Shown one piece after another: positions 48,373-59,384 of a DNA stretch of 64,000 nt. The position numbers and the translations under genes are program-made. Below the pieces are notes generated by a model. It saw only the letters and a list, made by a program, of their open reading frames with translations. It made no database searches and was not told where the DNA came from. The stretch is from Batkoa obscura (Eukaryota; Entomophthoromycota; Entomophthoromycetes; Entomophthorales; Batkoaceae), in NCBI GenBank assembly GCA_030770535.1, contig JASVEC010000070.1, positions 1-64,000 of the forward strand, given 5' to 3'. Every line of letters begins with the position of its first letter. Position 1 is the first letter of the stretch.

Positions 48373-48659
48373 TGTTATTGAATTACATTTTTAAATTGAT
48401 ACAAAATAATTGTTTTTTAGTTGCAATTGTACTAAAGTATACGTCTAAATAATATGAATTTGATTAAATTAAGTCGAACTAATGCTAGTTAAGGTTGAAG
48501 TTAAGATTAAATAGTATTTTATTTTTTCTGAATTATTATTATTTAGATTAAATTTTAATTTTAATTTTTTTAATAATAAAAAATTGCCATCTATAACTTT
48601 TCAACTTGATTTTTTTTGTCTTTATCTAATTATATAAAATCAAAATTAAATTCTAATAG

Positions 48660-48759
48660 TATGGGGATGTATTTTTAGGTTCAAGAATTTTACCAACAAC
48701 TTTTTTGCTCAAATAGCACTTAAAACATATATAAAGTGGTGAAGCCAAAAACCCCCATA
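48660..48759 (+). repeat. MITE copy 19
   Basis: Forward copy with left end TATGGGGATGT. The right part is shortened and ends CCCCCATA. Confidence 0.88.
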
Positions 48760-49020
48760 TGTTGAATAATTTAATAGAATCATCAAATCAAAACTAGCTT
48801 TTATAAATAATTAATCAGAAAACTTTATATCAATAAATAATAATAATAATAATAAGTTTATTTTTTAAATCTATAATAGTTAACAATAATAATATCTTTT
48901 CTTTCTTTCTTCTCTCTTTTTAAGTTTGCAATGTTACTTTAGTTATTATAACTCAATTTCTTTAATTCTCCAATTGTAATTTAGCTTTCTTCAATGCATT
49001 TTCTTTACGTTTAATTTTCT

Positions 49021-49720
49021 TTTCGCTTTTGTCTTTTGTATTAGACCATGGTGCTGATTTTTATTTTTTTACTTGTCTCAGGTCTAGATAAATAAAGTTA
49101 ATATAAATAATATACAAATACAAATATAGAAGCATCAACAAATATTACTATCAAAACAGTAATAGAAATATAATAGTATAATAATAATAATAATAATAAT
49201 GATATGATCTAAGTCAAAAATAGAATGAAACTTACTTAACAGGCGTTTGCATTTTTTTTACATTATTTAATCGATTTTTTCTAATTGAGAATTTTTATAA
49301 CTTATTGTTTTTAACTAAAATAAAAAAACATTAAATATAAACTTTTGTTTTTTAAGCTATATTATCAAATAAAAACACTTACGTCTATTTTAATCTCTGG
49401 ATAATTGAACTTTTTATTTTTTAATTCTGGCATTGCTGGTAACTAAATATAGAAAGTTGATTAGAATATTCATTAAATAATAAATATGGTTAAATAAACT
49501 AAAGTTAACTTACTCTTAACAAACAAAAGGAATAAGCTAAATCTTCAAAGTCTAGTTCTTTAATACGAAAGATATAAGAAGCTTGATGATTGGAATAAGC
49601 TTTAACATAAGCAACAAACGATTGAGCTGACTACAAAAACAATATTAATAATTACATGTAAAAAAATAAAACTATCTTATTTGATCTTATTTGAATCCTT
49701 ACCTTTTCAATCAACTCTCT
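49021..49720. repeat. Tandem duplication, unit 1 (3' end of helicase gene)
   Basis: About 700 bp that repeat almost base for base in the next unit, covering several C-terminal exons and introns. The junction TCAACTCTCT|TTTCTTTTCG fuses the end of one exon to the last exon. Confidence 0.95.
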
Positions 49721-50417
49721 TTTCTTTTCGCTTTTGTCTTTTGTATTAGACCATGGTGCTGATTTTTGTTTTTTACTTGTCTCAGGTCTAGATAAATAAA
49801 GTTAATATAAATAATATACAAATACAAATACAGAAATATCGACAAAACATTACTATCAAAACAGTAATAGAAATATAATAGTATAATGATAATAATGATA
49901 ATAATGATATGATCTAAGTCAAAAATAGAATGAAACTTACTTAACAGGCGTTTGCATTTTTTTTACATTATTTAATCGATTTTTTTCTAATTGAGAATTT
50001 TTATAACTTATTGTTTTTAACTAAAATAAAAAAACATTAAATATAAACTTTTGTTTTTTAAGCTATATTATCAAATAAAAACACTTACGTCTATTTTAAT
50101 CTCTGGATAATTGAACTTTTTATTTTTTAATTCTGGCATTGCTGGTAACTAAATATAGAAAGTTGATTAGAATATTCATTAAATAATAAATATGGTTAAA
50201 ATAAACTAAAGTTAACTTACTCTTAACAAACAAAAGGAATAAGCTAAATCTTCAAAGTCTAGTTCTTTAATACGAAAGATATATAGAAGCTTGATGATTG
50301 GAATAAGCTTTAACATAAGCAACAAACGATTGAGCTGACTACAAAAACAATATTAATAATTACATGTAAAAAATAAAACTATCTTATTTGAATCCTTACC
50401 TTTTCAATCAACTCTCT
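49721..50417. repeat. Tandem duplication, unit 2
   Basis: Direct repeat of unit 1 with a few small indels and substitutions. The exon join at the junction keeps the frame (SEKK-RELIEK). Confidence 0.95.
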
Positions 50418-52049
50418 ATCTTCCAACATTTTGTTTCTCAATTCTTCGAACAGCTTATTACTCTTTTTCCTCATTAGTCTGTATCTTCAACTCGGTTGTG
50501 GGTATCTTTCGAACTTTTAAAAAATCAGGATATAATTCTTCGGTACCAATTTTAAAAAAAATAACGCATTTCCACTCTCTCCGTTTCGTGCTGTACGTCC
50601 ACAACGATGAGAAAATTGTTTTGGATCAACAGGTAAATCATATTGTATAACACAATCTACATAAGGAATATCTAGCCCTCGACTGGCTACATCCGTGGTT
50701 AATAAAATCGATTTTTGTAAATCATTAAGGGCAATATATTTGTTTATAAACGACTAAAAAAATGGAGAGGTTAATGAAAGAGGATTTGAGATCAATTAAT
50801 ATTTACTATTTCTTCTTTTTTAACTTCCATTTTACCATGTAAAGATACTAATTCATAATCGATTAATTCAGGTAGTAATTTGAGTAAACTTTAATATATT
50901 AATATTAATAAAAATTATATAATAACTTAATTCTTACAATTAAAATATAATTCACTTACTTATCTGGAATTCTTTGTTGATTATTACTTAACTGATTCTT
51001 AACATTAACTTTCACTACTACTTTAACTGGATTTCTTAATCCCAATCTAACTAATTCAGATAAATCATCGGTCATTGTTGCTGAAAAAAGACCTGTTCTT
51101 CGTTGTTTTGGTATTAATTTTAAAATACTATTTAAAATATTATAAAACCCTAATTCTAATAATCTAAAAATAAAATCAACAAAATGGTATTAATTAATTA
51201 ATTATTTTACTTTTAAGTATTTCTATATTCTGTTTACCTATCAGCTTCATCCAACACGAGTACTTCCAATTCTTTTGTTTTTAATAATCCACTATTTAAT
51301 ATTTCAAATACTCTACCTGGAGTACCAATAATTACATTAATTGTTTTATTCTTAATCTCCTTTTTATCCTTTTCTAACTTATTATTACCAGTTAATAATA
51401 AACCTTGAATATTTAATCCTATAGTTAAACTTTCAAATACTTTATAAATTTGTTCTCCTAATTCTCTTGTTGGTGCAATAACAATACCACTTAAATGGTT
51501 GGCTTTAATACGTTCAATTACTGGTATTAAATAAGCTAATGTTTTACCACTACCAGTCACTGCCTATTTCAAAAAATCAATTAATATTGTATTATTTTTG
51601 TTTTAATTCGAATAGTATTAAGTTATTTTTGTTTGTGATTTAAAACAGATTTTAATAATCAAATACTTACTTCAACTACTACATCTTTATTACCTAACAA
51701 TAATGGAATAGTACCTTCTTGTACTGGCGTCATATTACATATGTTTTGGGAAGTTAAATTGGAGATAATTGTTTCATTGAGCTTAGGTGAGATAGAAGTA
51801 AATGGAGAACCTAAATTGGGCGCTGTTAAACTCATCTTTCTTGATTAATTTTGAAAAGTCAATTGAATGAATTAGAAAATGAAAAAAGTTGAATTAAATT
51901 TATAAAGAATTAAGATTCCAACCAATGAGAAATTTCAAACTTCAAGCTCAAAGTTTAAAGTTCAAAAAATTGCTTAAAAACTAAATTTCATTTTTAACTA
52001 TTTTTTTTATTACTTTTATTATTATTATTATTATTTATTTACTCTTACC

Positions 52050-53082
52050 ATGGTTTTAACTTACAATAAAGCTCAATTATTATTACAACAAAACACATCA
52101 CTATTAAAAGAGTATGAACGATGTATTTTATTAAATATTGAAGATGATAGTTATCATTTAGAAATCAATAGTAATCATCAACAATTATTGAATTTTTATA
52201 AAAGTATTGAAACAAAGTAAGTTCACTTTCTAATGAAAGAGATAATAGCAAATTTTTTTTAGGTATATCAAGGATTGATTAATTAACATCCTTTTATATA
52301 TATTAGAATCGACGATGAAGAAGATGAAGAACTTCAGAAAAAGTATAGTAAATTTGAATTTAATTTTAAAACTTATGTAGAACGCTATAATTTGTTAAAA
52401 CTAAATGAAGACGTGGTAGAAATGAATTTGTTTTCATCAAAGTAAGTTATTAAATTATGCTTCAGAAAAAGTATAGTAAATTTGAATTTAATTTAAAACT
52501 TATGTAGAACGCTATAATTTGTTAAAACTAAATGAAGACGTGGTAGAAATTTTGTTTTCATCAAAGTAAGTTATTAAATTATGCCATTATTTAATTTCTG
52601 AACTTTTTTTTCAATTTAGTAATCCAAATTTGTTAAAACTAAATAAGATGGTAGAAATAATCATCAAAGGATGTTGATGCCATTATTTAATTTCTGCTTC
52701 GAATCCATATCAAAATTATAACAATCAAGACTTATTATTAATGCAACAACAAACTATACAAGGTAAGTTAAATTGTTTTTTCCATTTCATCCCCTTACTA
52801 ATCCTTCATTTTATTTTTCCACTAGATCAAGACCGTAACCTGGATCTACTTAGCTCTAGTATCTCAAATCAAAAACATATTTCTTTACAAATTAATGAGG
52901 AATTAATCAATCATAATGAATTATTAACTGAACTAGAAGATGATCTAGATAATACAGACAATAATCTAACACAAGGTAGAAAAAGATTAAAGGTCTTAGA
53001 AGAAAAGCTAAGTAATTGGAGACTTTGGTTAATTATAGTTGGATGCTTTATTGGACTGCTATTGGTTATTAAATATGTATAA
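52050..53082 (+). CDS. Qc-SNARE, SYN8/syntaxin-8-like, with scrambled middle
   Basis: Exon 1 (52050-52216) encodes MVLTYNKAQLLLQQNTSLLK and onward. Exon 2 (52307-52441) encodes IDDEEDEELQKKYSKFEFNF and ERYNLLKLNED. A short exon ends ~52762 (QNYNNQDLLLMQQQTIQ), and the last exon (52826-53082) has the SNARE helix followed by a C-terminal membrane anchor (WRLWLIIVGCFIGLLLVIKYV). It should act in endosomal/vacuolar fusion. Aligning the heptads by eye, the central zero-layer position, normally Gln in Qc-SNAREs, falls on His (ELINHNELL). Between exon 2 and the third exon, 52458-52700 holds one near-complete and one partial repeat of exon 2. They split the AATCCA at the third exon's start, so no clean open splice form exists as written. 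Confidence 0.8.
52335..52700 (+). repeat. Local partial triplication inside the SNARE gene
   Basis: The segment from CTTCAGAAAAAGTATAGT to AAGTTATTAAATTATGC (52336-52458) is repeated immediately (52459-52585). A third, shorter version (AATTTGTTAAAACTAAATAA to ATTTAATTTCTG) lies at about 52625-52700. Confidence 0.93.
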
Positions 53083-53739
53083 AAGATGAATGTTAGTGGA
53101 ATTAAGAGTGTTTTCTTTGGATAATTATAAATGTAGACATTAAATGATAAATTTTTTATATTACAATTAAGTTTAAATGTTTAATAAATACTAAGAATTT
53201 GTATAAATTATACGAACTTTTTTTATATATTTTTATTAAATTTTTTAAAACTTATTATCATTCAATACTCTACTCACCTTAACTTTATATCTAAAATAGA
53301 ACCATAGCTACAAAAGGAAGTTAACAATAATAATTGTAAATTTTATGCTATAAAGTTTATTCTAGTTGAATATTATTTTTAATTTTAATGAACTTGTAAA
53401 ATCCAAATAATTAAACAATTAAATAAAATAATATACAAATTGGTAAGTTAGAATAAATAGTAGGATTCTAATAAAAATTTATCTATTTGCGACTACATGT
53501 TACTATATTAGCCAATTGTTAGTTTATTAAAATAAGCTACTTCACTAAATGTAGAAACAGTTACAATGATGATAGAGACGATGACTTGAAAAAAGTAAAG
53601 AAGAAAAGGCATCACTAGTCAATTTATCATTGTTAATAATGATGCAAATACAGGTAGAACTATATATAGTAATAATAATAATAATTCATTTTTAAATTCA
53701 ATAGGCTTCTATTAAATTTAACTAAAATAAACATTAGTA
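53083..53739. other. Spacer downstream of the SNARE gene
   Basis: No gene supported; AT-rich. Confidence 0.5.
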
Positions 53740-53842
53740 TTTGGGGATGTTTTTTTTGATTCCATGACTTTTGTATCTTTTAAGCGCTATTTGAGCAGAA
53801 AATTTGTTAGTAAAATTTTTAAAGATAAAAATACATCCCCCT
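53740..53842 (-). repeat. MITE copy 20
   Basis: Reverse copy with ends TTTGGGGATGT and ACATCCCCCTTTA. Confidence 0.9.
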
Positions 53843-54733
53843 TTATGTTCTTTTTCTATCACTTTGAAACTTGAAACTTTATCACAATAACTAGATTTAG
53901 TATATTAGTTATCAATATTGATTCCGATTTCAATCTTATATAGATACAAGCTAATTTCTAATTGTCAATATAAGCTCATAGCTGAAATATAAATATGCTG
54001 TTCTAGCAGCCAACTCAGTAACTAGACTTTGCCACCAAACCTATTGAAGAGACTAAAATATTTCGAATTGTATTTATTCAATATGTTAGAAGCTTAGTCC
54101 CAATCCTTTCACAGGTAAGCTTTGATATTATAAATAAATCAACTTTATAATCATTGACTCAGATACTTTAATTAGTCTTCATTTTTGAAAATACGAGCTC
54201 CTTAAAACTCACACTAAACTCTACTTTGACTTCAATGCATCTATCAAAGTTAGAACAATTTCTTATATTAGATGTTAAAAGAATTATCATAAATAAATAT
54301 TCTATTGATTGATTTCAAATATTAGTATATAGATTGACTCGTTTTAAACTAACAGTTTATTGTTTATTAGGTTTTTATTAATTAAAAAGGAATTCCTGAT
54401 AAATTTTAATAATTTCAACTATATTTTTTAATTATAAATATTGTCAACTATTTATTTAAATCAAACTGAATTTTAGTGTTTGATATAAAGAATTCATATC
54501 ATTTCAATAATGACCAGAAGGCAATGAAATTAATCAATTGTCTCATTGAAAGTTTCTATCATTTAGTTATTTTAAAGCCAGGACAGTAGCTTAAAAGAAT
54601 AATAAGTGTGATTTTTTCAAACTAATGAATTGTAGTTATTATAAATAGAGCATATATAAAATTTCATCTTATTTAAATTATTTATATTCAAGATTTAGTT
54701 AAAAAAATATTACTAATAAATTTTTAACTAATA
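53843..54733. other. Spacer, nothing recognised
   Basis: No supported gene. A short stretch near 54000-54115 is coding-like in composition but unassignable. Confidence 0.4.
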
Positions 54734-54837
54734 ATAGGGATGTTTTTTTTAGCTTCATTACTTTTTCCATCTTTTAAGCACTATCTGAACAGAAAAATTG
54801 TTAGTAAAATTCTTAAATACAAAAATACATCCCCATA
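54734..54837 (-). repeat. MITE copy 21
   Basis: Reverse copy with ends ATAGGGATGT and ACATCCCCATA. It generates a spurious 82-codon open frame. Confidence 0.9.
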
Positions 54838-55184
54838 TAGTAAACTTAAGAAAATAGTATCATTTATTTACTTTCAACTATTTTTACTTAGTTTATTATA
54901 CAAGCTTTTAATTCATTTTTATATATTGGTAGATAAAATAATTCAATATTTTGCTTTGTTTTTTTATATCATATTCTGTTTACTTTAACAGAATTAAATG
55001 AAATCAAAATATTAATAATTTTTAAATAACAATAGCATAGATTTAAAATAACTCTGATAAATTTAATACTTTACATTAGCAGTCTTAAGTATTCAAATTT
55101 AATTTGGATTAGCAAATTAAAATACACATTCAATATCATATTTCAAAAATAATTAATTTTAAATTATACTTTGATATTTATTTT
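54838..55184. other. Spacer, nothing recognised
   Basis: AT-rich; downstream of the phosphodiesterase gene. Confidence 0.5.
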
Positions 55185-56042
55185 CTAATCAAAAAGATTA
55201 GATGGGACTTTTGAATCAATATAAGAAGGCAATGGGATATTTAAAGCTTTTAAAGTGATAGCAAAGATATCCATGTTACGAACAGTATCATCCAACTTCT
55301 TTGGTGAAATACCAGGTCCAGAAGCACCAAATAAGATTTGGGTTTCTTCTTTTGAGTTTCCACCATGAGTCTTACCAATACCACCATGATCTGCAGTCAT
55401 TAAAATTAAAGTTGAATCTCTTAACTTAGCTTCTTCAAGTTTAGCTAATATTTTTCCAATATAACTATCAACTAGTTTATATTCTTTAATATATTCTTTG
55501 CTTAACCATCCTTTATTATGTCCAGTTTCATCAATATTACCAAAATAAACAAACATAAATTTAGAATCTTTGCCACGTTTAGTAATATAATCTAAAGTTG
55601 AAGTTAAAACAGTTGCATCATTAGAAGTTACTTTATCTAATTTTAAGCCTTCTTCGGTAAGACCTTTGTTCAATGGAGCCCAAGAGACAATGGAAGCAAT
55701 AGTAGCATTAGAGCTATAATTTAAGATAGTTTTATAAACAGTCGGGTATTCAGTCTTATTGTAGTAATGATTATTAATGTTACCATTAGTAACACCATGT
55801 CGTTCCGGAATTACTCCAGTTAGCATGGAACCCCAATTTTGACCTGAGGAAGTTGGTTTCATAGCTTGAGCATTGTTAGTGTAAGCGCCAGACCCAAAAA
55901 GTTTATGGATATTTGGTGTGTCAATTTGTTGGTAAAAATTACCAGCACCATCTAAACCAATAAAGAGAACTCTCTCAATTTTGTTGCTTTCAATAGCATT
56001 AAAGCACAGTAAACTGGGAAGTAAGATGTTAATAGCTTTCAT
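55185..56042 (-). CDS. Secreted type I phosphodiesterase / alkaline-phosphatase-superfamily enzyme
   Basis: Single exon, 285 aa from the ATG at 56042 (MKAINILLPSLLCFNAIES); the upstream in-frame codon is TTG. The N-terminus is a signal peptide. The alkaline-phosphatase fold shows its two-metal site. LFIGLDGAG contains metal ligand Asp31. The KPTSSGQNWGSMLTG stretch (62-76) holds the Ser/Thr nucleophile region. Later come NIDETGHNKGW (Asp and His), MTADHGGIGKTHGG (Asp-His pair and a further His). The pattern best matches the phosphodiesterase/nucleotide pyrophosphatase branch. At 285 aa it is shorter than animal NPPs, with a minimal insert set. It probably hydrolyses extracellular phosphate esters; the substrate cannot be told. 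Confidence 0.88.
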   Translation of the reverse strand: MKAINILLPSLLCFNAIESNKIERVLFIGLDGAGNFYQQIDTPNIHKLFGSGAYTNNAQAMKPTSSGQNWGSMLTGVIPERHGVTNGNINNHYYNKTEYPTVYKTILNYSSNATIASIVSWAPLNKGLTEEGLKLDKVTSNDATVLTSTLDYITKRGKDSKFMFVYFGNIDETGHNKGWLSKEYIKEYKLVDSYIGKILAKLEEAKLRDSTLILMTADHGGIGKTHGGNSKEETQILFGASGPGISPKKLDDTVRNMDIFAITLKALNIPLPSYIDSKVPSNLFD

Positions 56043-57508
56043 ATTCAACTAAAATTTCACTTTTATGCTAATTATTTAGTCTGATTTATTATCCTTTTAT
56101 ACTTTATCAACTACACGTGGATTTAATATTTTGAATCTATACACTCATATCAAAATAGTAGAGCTAGTTTTATCTTTAATTGAATAAAATAAAGATATAA
56201 TATTGCATTTTTATAATTATGTAAAATAGAATAAATATGATAATAATTATTGTTTAAATTAGAATAAACCACACTTATCTTAATTATGTTTATAATAAAG
56301 TTCTAATAGATATTACCGTTACTTTATTAATAATTCAATTATCATATGGTTTATAAGTCTTACTCGAATTTTCCTCATATTGTTGTATTACTTTTTTCAA
56401 TATTGTAGTATAGATATTATATTTTGTTTTTATTAATCTGTCATCCAGATTTTCTAACACATTAATTATTGACAGAACATTAAATCAGTGATATTAATTC
56501 AACAAATTAAAAGTTTAAAGTTTGGCATGCAAGAAAACTATTATTTTTGATTATTAAGTGTAATTTATAAATACCAGTTAAAGAATAATAAACGAATATT
56601 TAAAAACTAGTAAAATGTATATGATATAATTTTGTATATAATACAATTACAATTATAGTCATAATTATAAATACTAAACCATCGAATTATATTTTGAACT
56701 TGAAATTTTTACAAATCAATTTAACAAGTGAAATTTATAAAGCATAGCATGTAATATATGATTTTTGTTTTTGTTTTTTAAATTAAATAGCTAAAAAAAT
56801 AGAAAAAATAAAATCAATTAAAGTAATAGTATAAATATTAAATTTAATGTATAAATATCAATTAAAGAATAATAGATAAATATTTTAACACAGTAAGACA
56901 TCGAGATGCTGTATTTACTTATAGTATTATTGTAATTATGATTATAGTCATTAAATCAATATTATCATTTTATTTTATTATTTTTTACTTTTTAATAAAA
57001 TGAAACTATGAGAGTAGATCAAAAAGCTTGTATAATGGGGCACTTAAAGGGAAGGTAGGCATAAATTTTTAGATCAACTAATTGTGTATATTATAAATCC
57101 AATTTATATAAAGTCTAATATTAATTGAATTACTTATGTTTAAGATCTAATTAAAAGAAAAAGTTATTAAGAGGAAAAAAACGGCCTCAATGTAACACAT
57201 TTTGGAGTTTCAACTACATCTCGATAATGGATGATTGAGTTGATATTAAAGTTGAGATGTCTTGTATTTATAAACTATATAACAAATTCATATAAAGAAA
57301 TATATACCCTATAATAATTAACTCTTTATAATACCTCATTACTTTTACTATAAACCTCTTTAAAATTTTATGTTGCTTTTTCTTTATACTTCAAAAAATG
57401 ATCATTTAATAAATATTACACTTTATAAAACTACAAAAAATAATCTAAATAGTAAACTCGTAAATAAATTCACTTATCCTATTATTAAAAAAATCATTTA
57501 ATTTTATA
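56043..57508. other. Spacer, upstream of the phosphodiesterase gene
   Basis: Very AT-rich, no feature supported. Confidence 0.5.
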
Positions 57509-57606
57509 TATGGGGATGTATTTTTGTATTTAAAAATTTTACTAAATTTTCCGCTCAAATAGTGCTTAAAAGATGGAAAAGTTAAGTCAAAAAAAACATC
57601 CTAAAT
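57509..57606 (+). repeat. MITE copy 22
   Basis: Forward copy with small internal deletions. The left end is TATGGGGATGT and the right end ACATCCTAAATA. Confidence 0.87.
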
Positions 57607-58208
57607 ACTTTTTAATCTCTCTCACACAAGTCGAAGGTTTAGTTGGTGGTTAATTTACTCAAAATGTAATCAGTATTACTACTGTAGAGTTAAACTACCA
57701 CTAGTTACTTTCAGTATTTTATAAAAAAAAAATTGTGAATTTTTTCAAGTTCATGGTATCTACATTCAACAAAACTTCTAAAATCGGATAATTAAGTTGT
57801 TAATTGATAGAACATCGAATAATCAAGTACTATAAATAGATAGTGCTCTATGTATTGCACTATTGAAACGTACGCTATCATAGCTTGACAAACGAACATT
57901 TTTATCAAAATAAGTTGTGTAGTAGATATATAAAGGAGCACAACAATAAAGGAGATTATAATTTATAAAAGAAGAAGCAATATCAGTATTCAACTCCCTA
58001 TCACTGGCAATGATATCCATTTTATCCAAAATGAGCCATTATAGTATGTAATTTAGACTAATATAGACTTTATAAAACTTTATTGAAGCTTAAAATTATG
58101 TATAAATATTAATAAAAAAAACCTCTATTATCTAGCAATAATTGAAAAACACCTTACACAAATCAACATTAAGTTAATAATAAAATGTAAAATATCAAAT
58201 TTATTTAA
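57607..58208. other. Spacer with one unsupported open frame
   Basis: A minus-strand frame of 68 codons (58029-57823, MDKMDIIASDRELNTDIASS) has moderately protein-like composition. No motif, partner exon or promoter was found, so it is not called as a gene. Confidence 0.35.
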
Positions 58209-58796
58209 TTAAAAAAGACCTGTCATTACCGCTAATAAAATACACACAAAATTCACAAACGAAGTATTAACTAGAGCACCATCTGAACCAATAAATGTCC
58301 CACTTCTAACCGAAACAGATTTAGGCAATTCCATAATCACAGCGGTTTTAAAGCCATTGCTAGCTGAACTTGTATTATTTTGTATTGCTACTTGAGTATT
58401 ATTTAAATTCGTTGGTTGTGGTTGGAGATTGATACTTTGTACAGTAGATGTTGATGAACTTGGTTGAGGGTGATTAGGATCTAGATTATTTGGTTGAGGT
58501 GGCTGTTGTTGATTAATATTAGGATTTGCGGCAGGTGATGGCGGGTTATTATTGTTGTTATTGGTGTCGGTAAACATTTGTGGGTTATTATTATTACTAT
58601 CTATAGGCGCTTGTTGACTAGTATCAGGACTATTTTTTGACGCTACTTGATTATTCATTCTTTCATTTTGAATCAATTGGTTAATGCCACTTCGCCAATC
58701 ATTTTGTGGTGGTGGGGGCATACTATTGTCATTGCTAAGGTTTTGGCAGAGTGTTAGGTGAATGGATAGTAATATTATACAAGTTTTAAAATTCAT
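58209..58796 (-). CDS. Small Pro/Gln/Asn-rich GPI-type surface protein (195 aa)
   Basis: Single exon. A signal peptide (MNFKTCIILLSIHLTLCQN) and a hydrophobic C-terminus (FVNFVCILLAVMTGLF) preceded by small residues (GSDGALVNTS) fit a GPI-anchored cell-surface protein. The middle is disordered, rich in Asn, Pro and Gln with polyAsn runs and PQPNN-like repeats, plus many Ser/Thr sites for O-glycosylation. No domain is recognised. It is comparable in style to the Asn-rich secreted protein at 5292 but unrelated in sequence. Confidence 0.75.
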   Translation of the reverse strand: MNFKTCIILLSIHLTLCQNLSNDNSMPPPPQNDWRSGINQLIQNERMNNQVASKNSPDTSQQAPIDSNNNNPQMFTDTNNNNNNPPSPAANPNINQQQPPQPNNLDPNHPQPSSSTSTVQSINLQPQPTNLNNTQVAIQNNTSSASNGFKTAVIMELPKSVSVRSGTFIGSDGALVNTSFVNFVCILLAVMTGLF

Positions 58797-59384
58797 GACT
58801 GATTTTTTAGAGAATGATATTAGATTAAAGAAATATAAATAAATTAATTAAATTTTTAGATTACATTCGTTTGAACTATTTATTATATTCTATTTTTTTC
58901 AAACATTTGAATATTTTCTAAATTTAGTAATTCATCATTAGATTTTGAACTATATCTCCAGATTTTCGGTTTAGTTATTTAATGGTATTATTAGTTCATT
59001 TTAAACTATATTTAAATTAAATACAATTTAGTTAAATTTAGTTAATATTCTTATTTTATTAAAAATTTAAAAATTATTCTAATTATTATTATATTTTAGT
59101 TGTATAATTAAGAGTTGAATATTTTTTTTATTTAAATTTAATACTAAAACTCTACTTTTTAATATAGTTTCGTGTGTTATTTTACCTTCGACTCGATATA
59201 TATCTATCAGTTATCTTTCATGTATATTAAACTACTGCTTATTTTTTCAAATAAAATATTATTAATAAATTTCATTTACAAATAAAAACTTAGGAAAATT
59301 GGCAATAAAAATACACACTTGGCACAAATTAAAACTTAAAATAAGAACAAAATTTTAAATCCATCTTTTGATATTTTTAATAAA
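58797..59384. other. Divergent intergenic region
   Basis: Lies between the surface-protein gene (minus) and GMF (plus). AT-rich, with no clear sites. Confidence 0.5.

Larger units (their letters stand above)
48962..51835 (-). pseudogene. SPB4: DEAD-box RNA helicase, DDX55/SPB4 type, damaged
   Basis: SPB4/DDX55 helicases act in 60S ribosome assembly. Exons 51671-51835, 51238-51563, 50960-51163, 50807-50888 and 50400-50753 show the Q-motif area, AVTGSGKT (I), APTRELGEQ (Ia), TPGR (Ib), DEAD (II), SAT (III), [12 protein letters not shown] (V) and [10 protein letters not shown] (VI). C-terminal exons follow (SAQSFVAYVKAYSNHQASYI, LPAMPELKNKKFNYPEI). Damage: about 45 residues expected between RIPDK and LLKLLPEL (motif IV region) are absent. 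Single-base frame changes occur near 50545 (A/T run), 50475 and 50284. The 3' end is tandemly duplicated (about 49021-49720 and 49721-50417), and the distal copy has its own A-run indel near 49070. It starts about 215 bp from the divergent SNARE gene. Because SPB4 is essential in yeast, another intact copy or assembly error should be considered. Confidence 0.8.

Noticed and set aside
54740-54988. Plus-strand open frame starting MFFLASLLFPSFKHYLN
   Set aside because: It is the translation of a reverse MITE copy; the same peptide appears at 43923-44177 from another copy.
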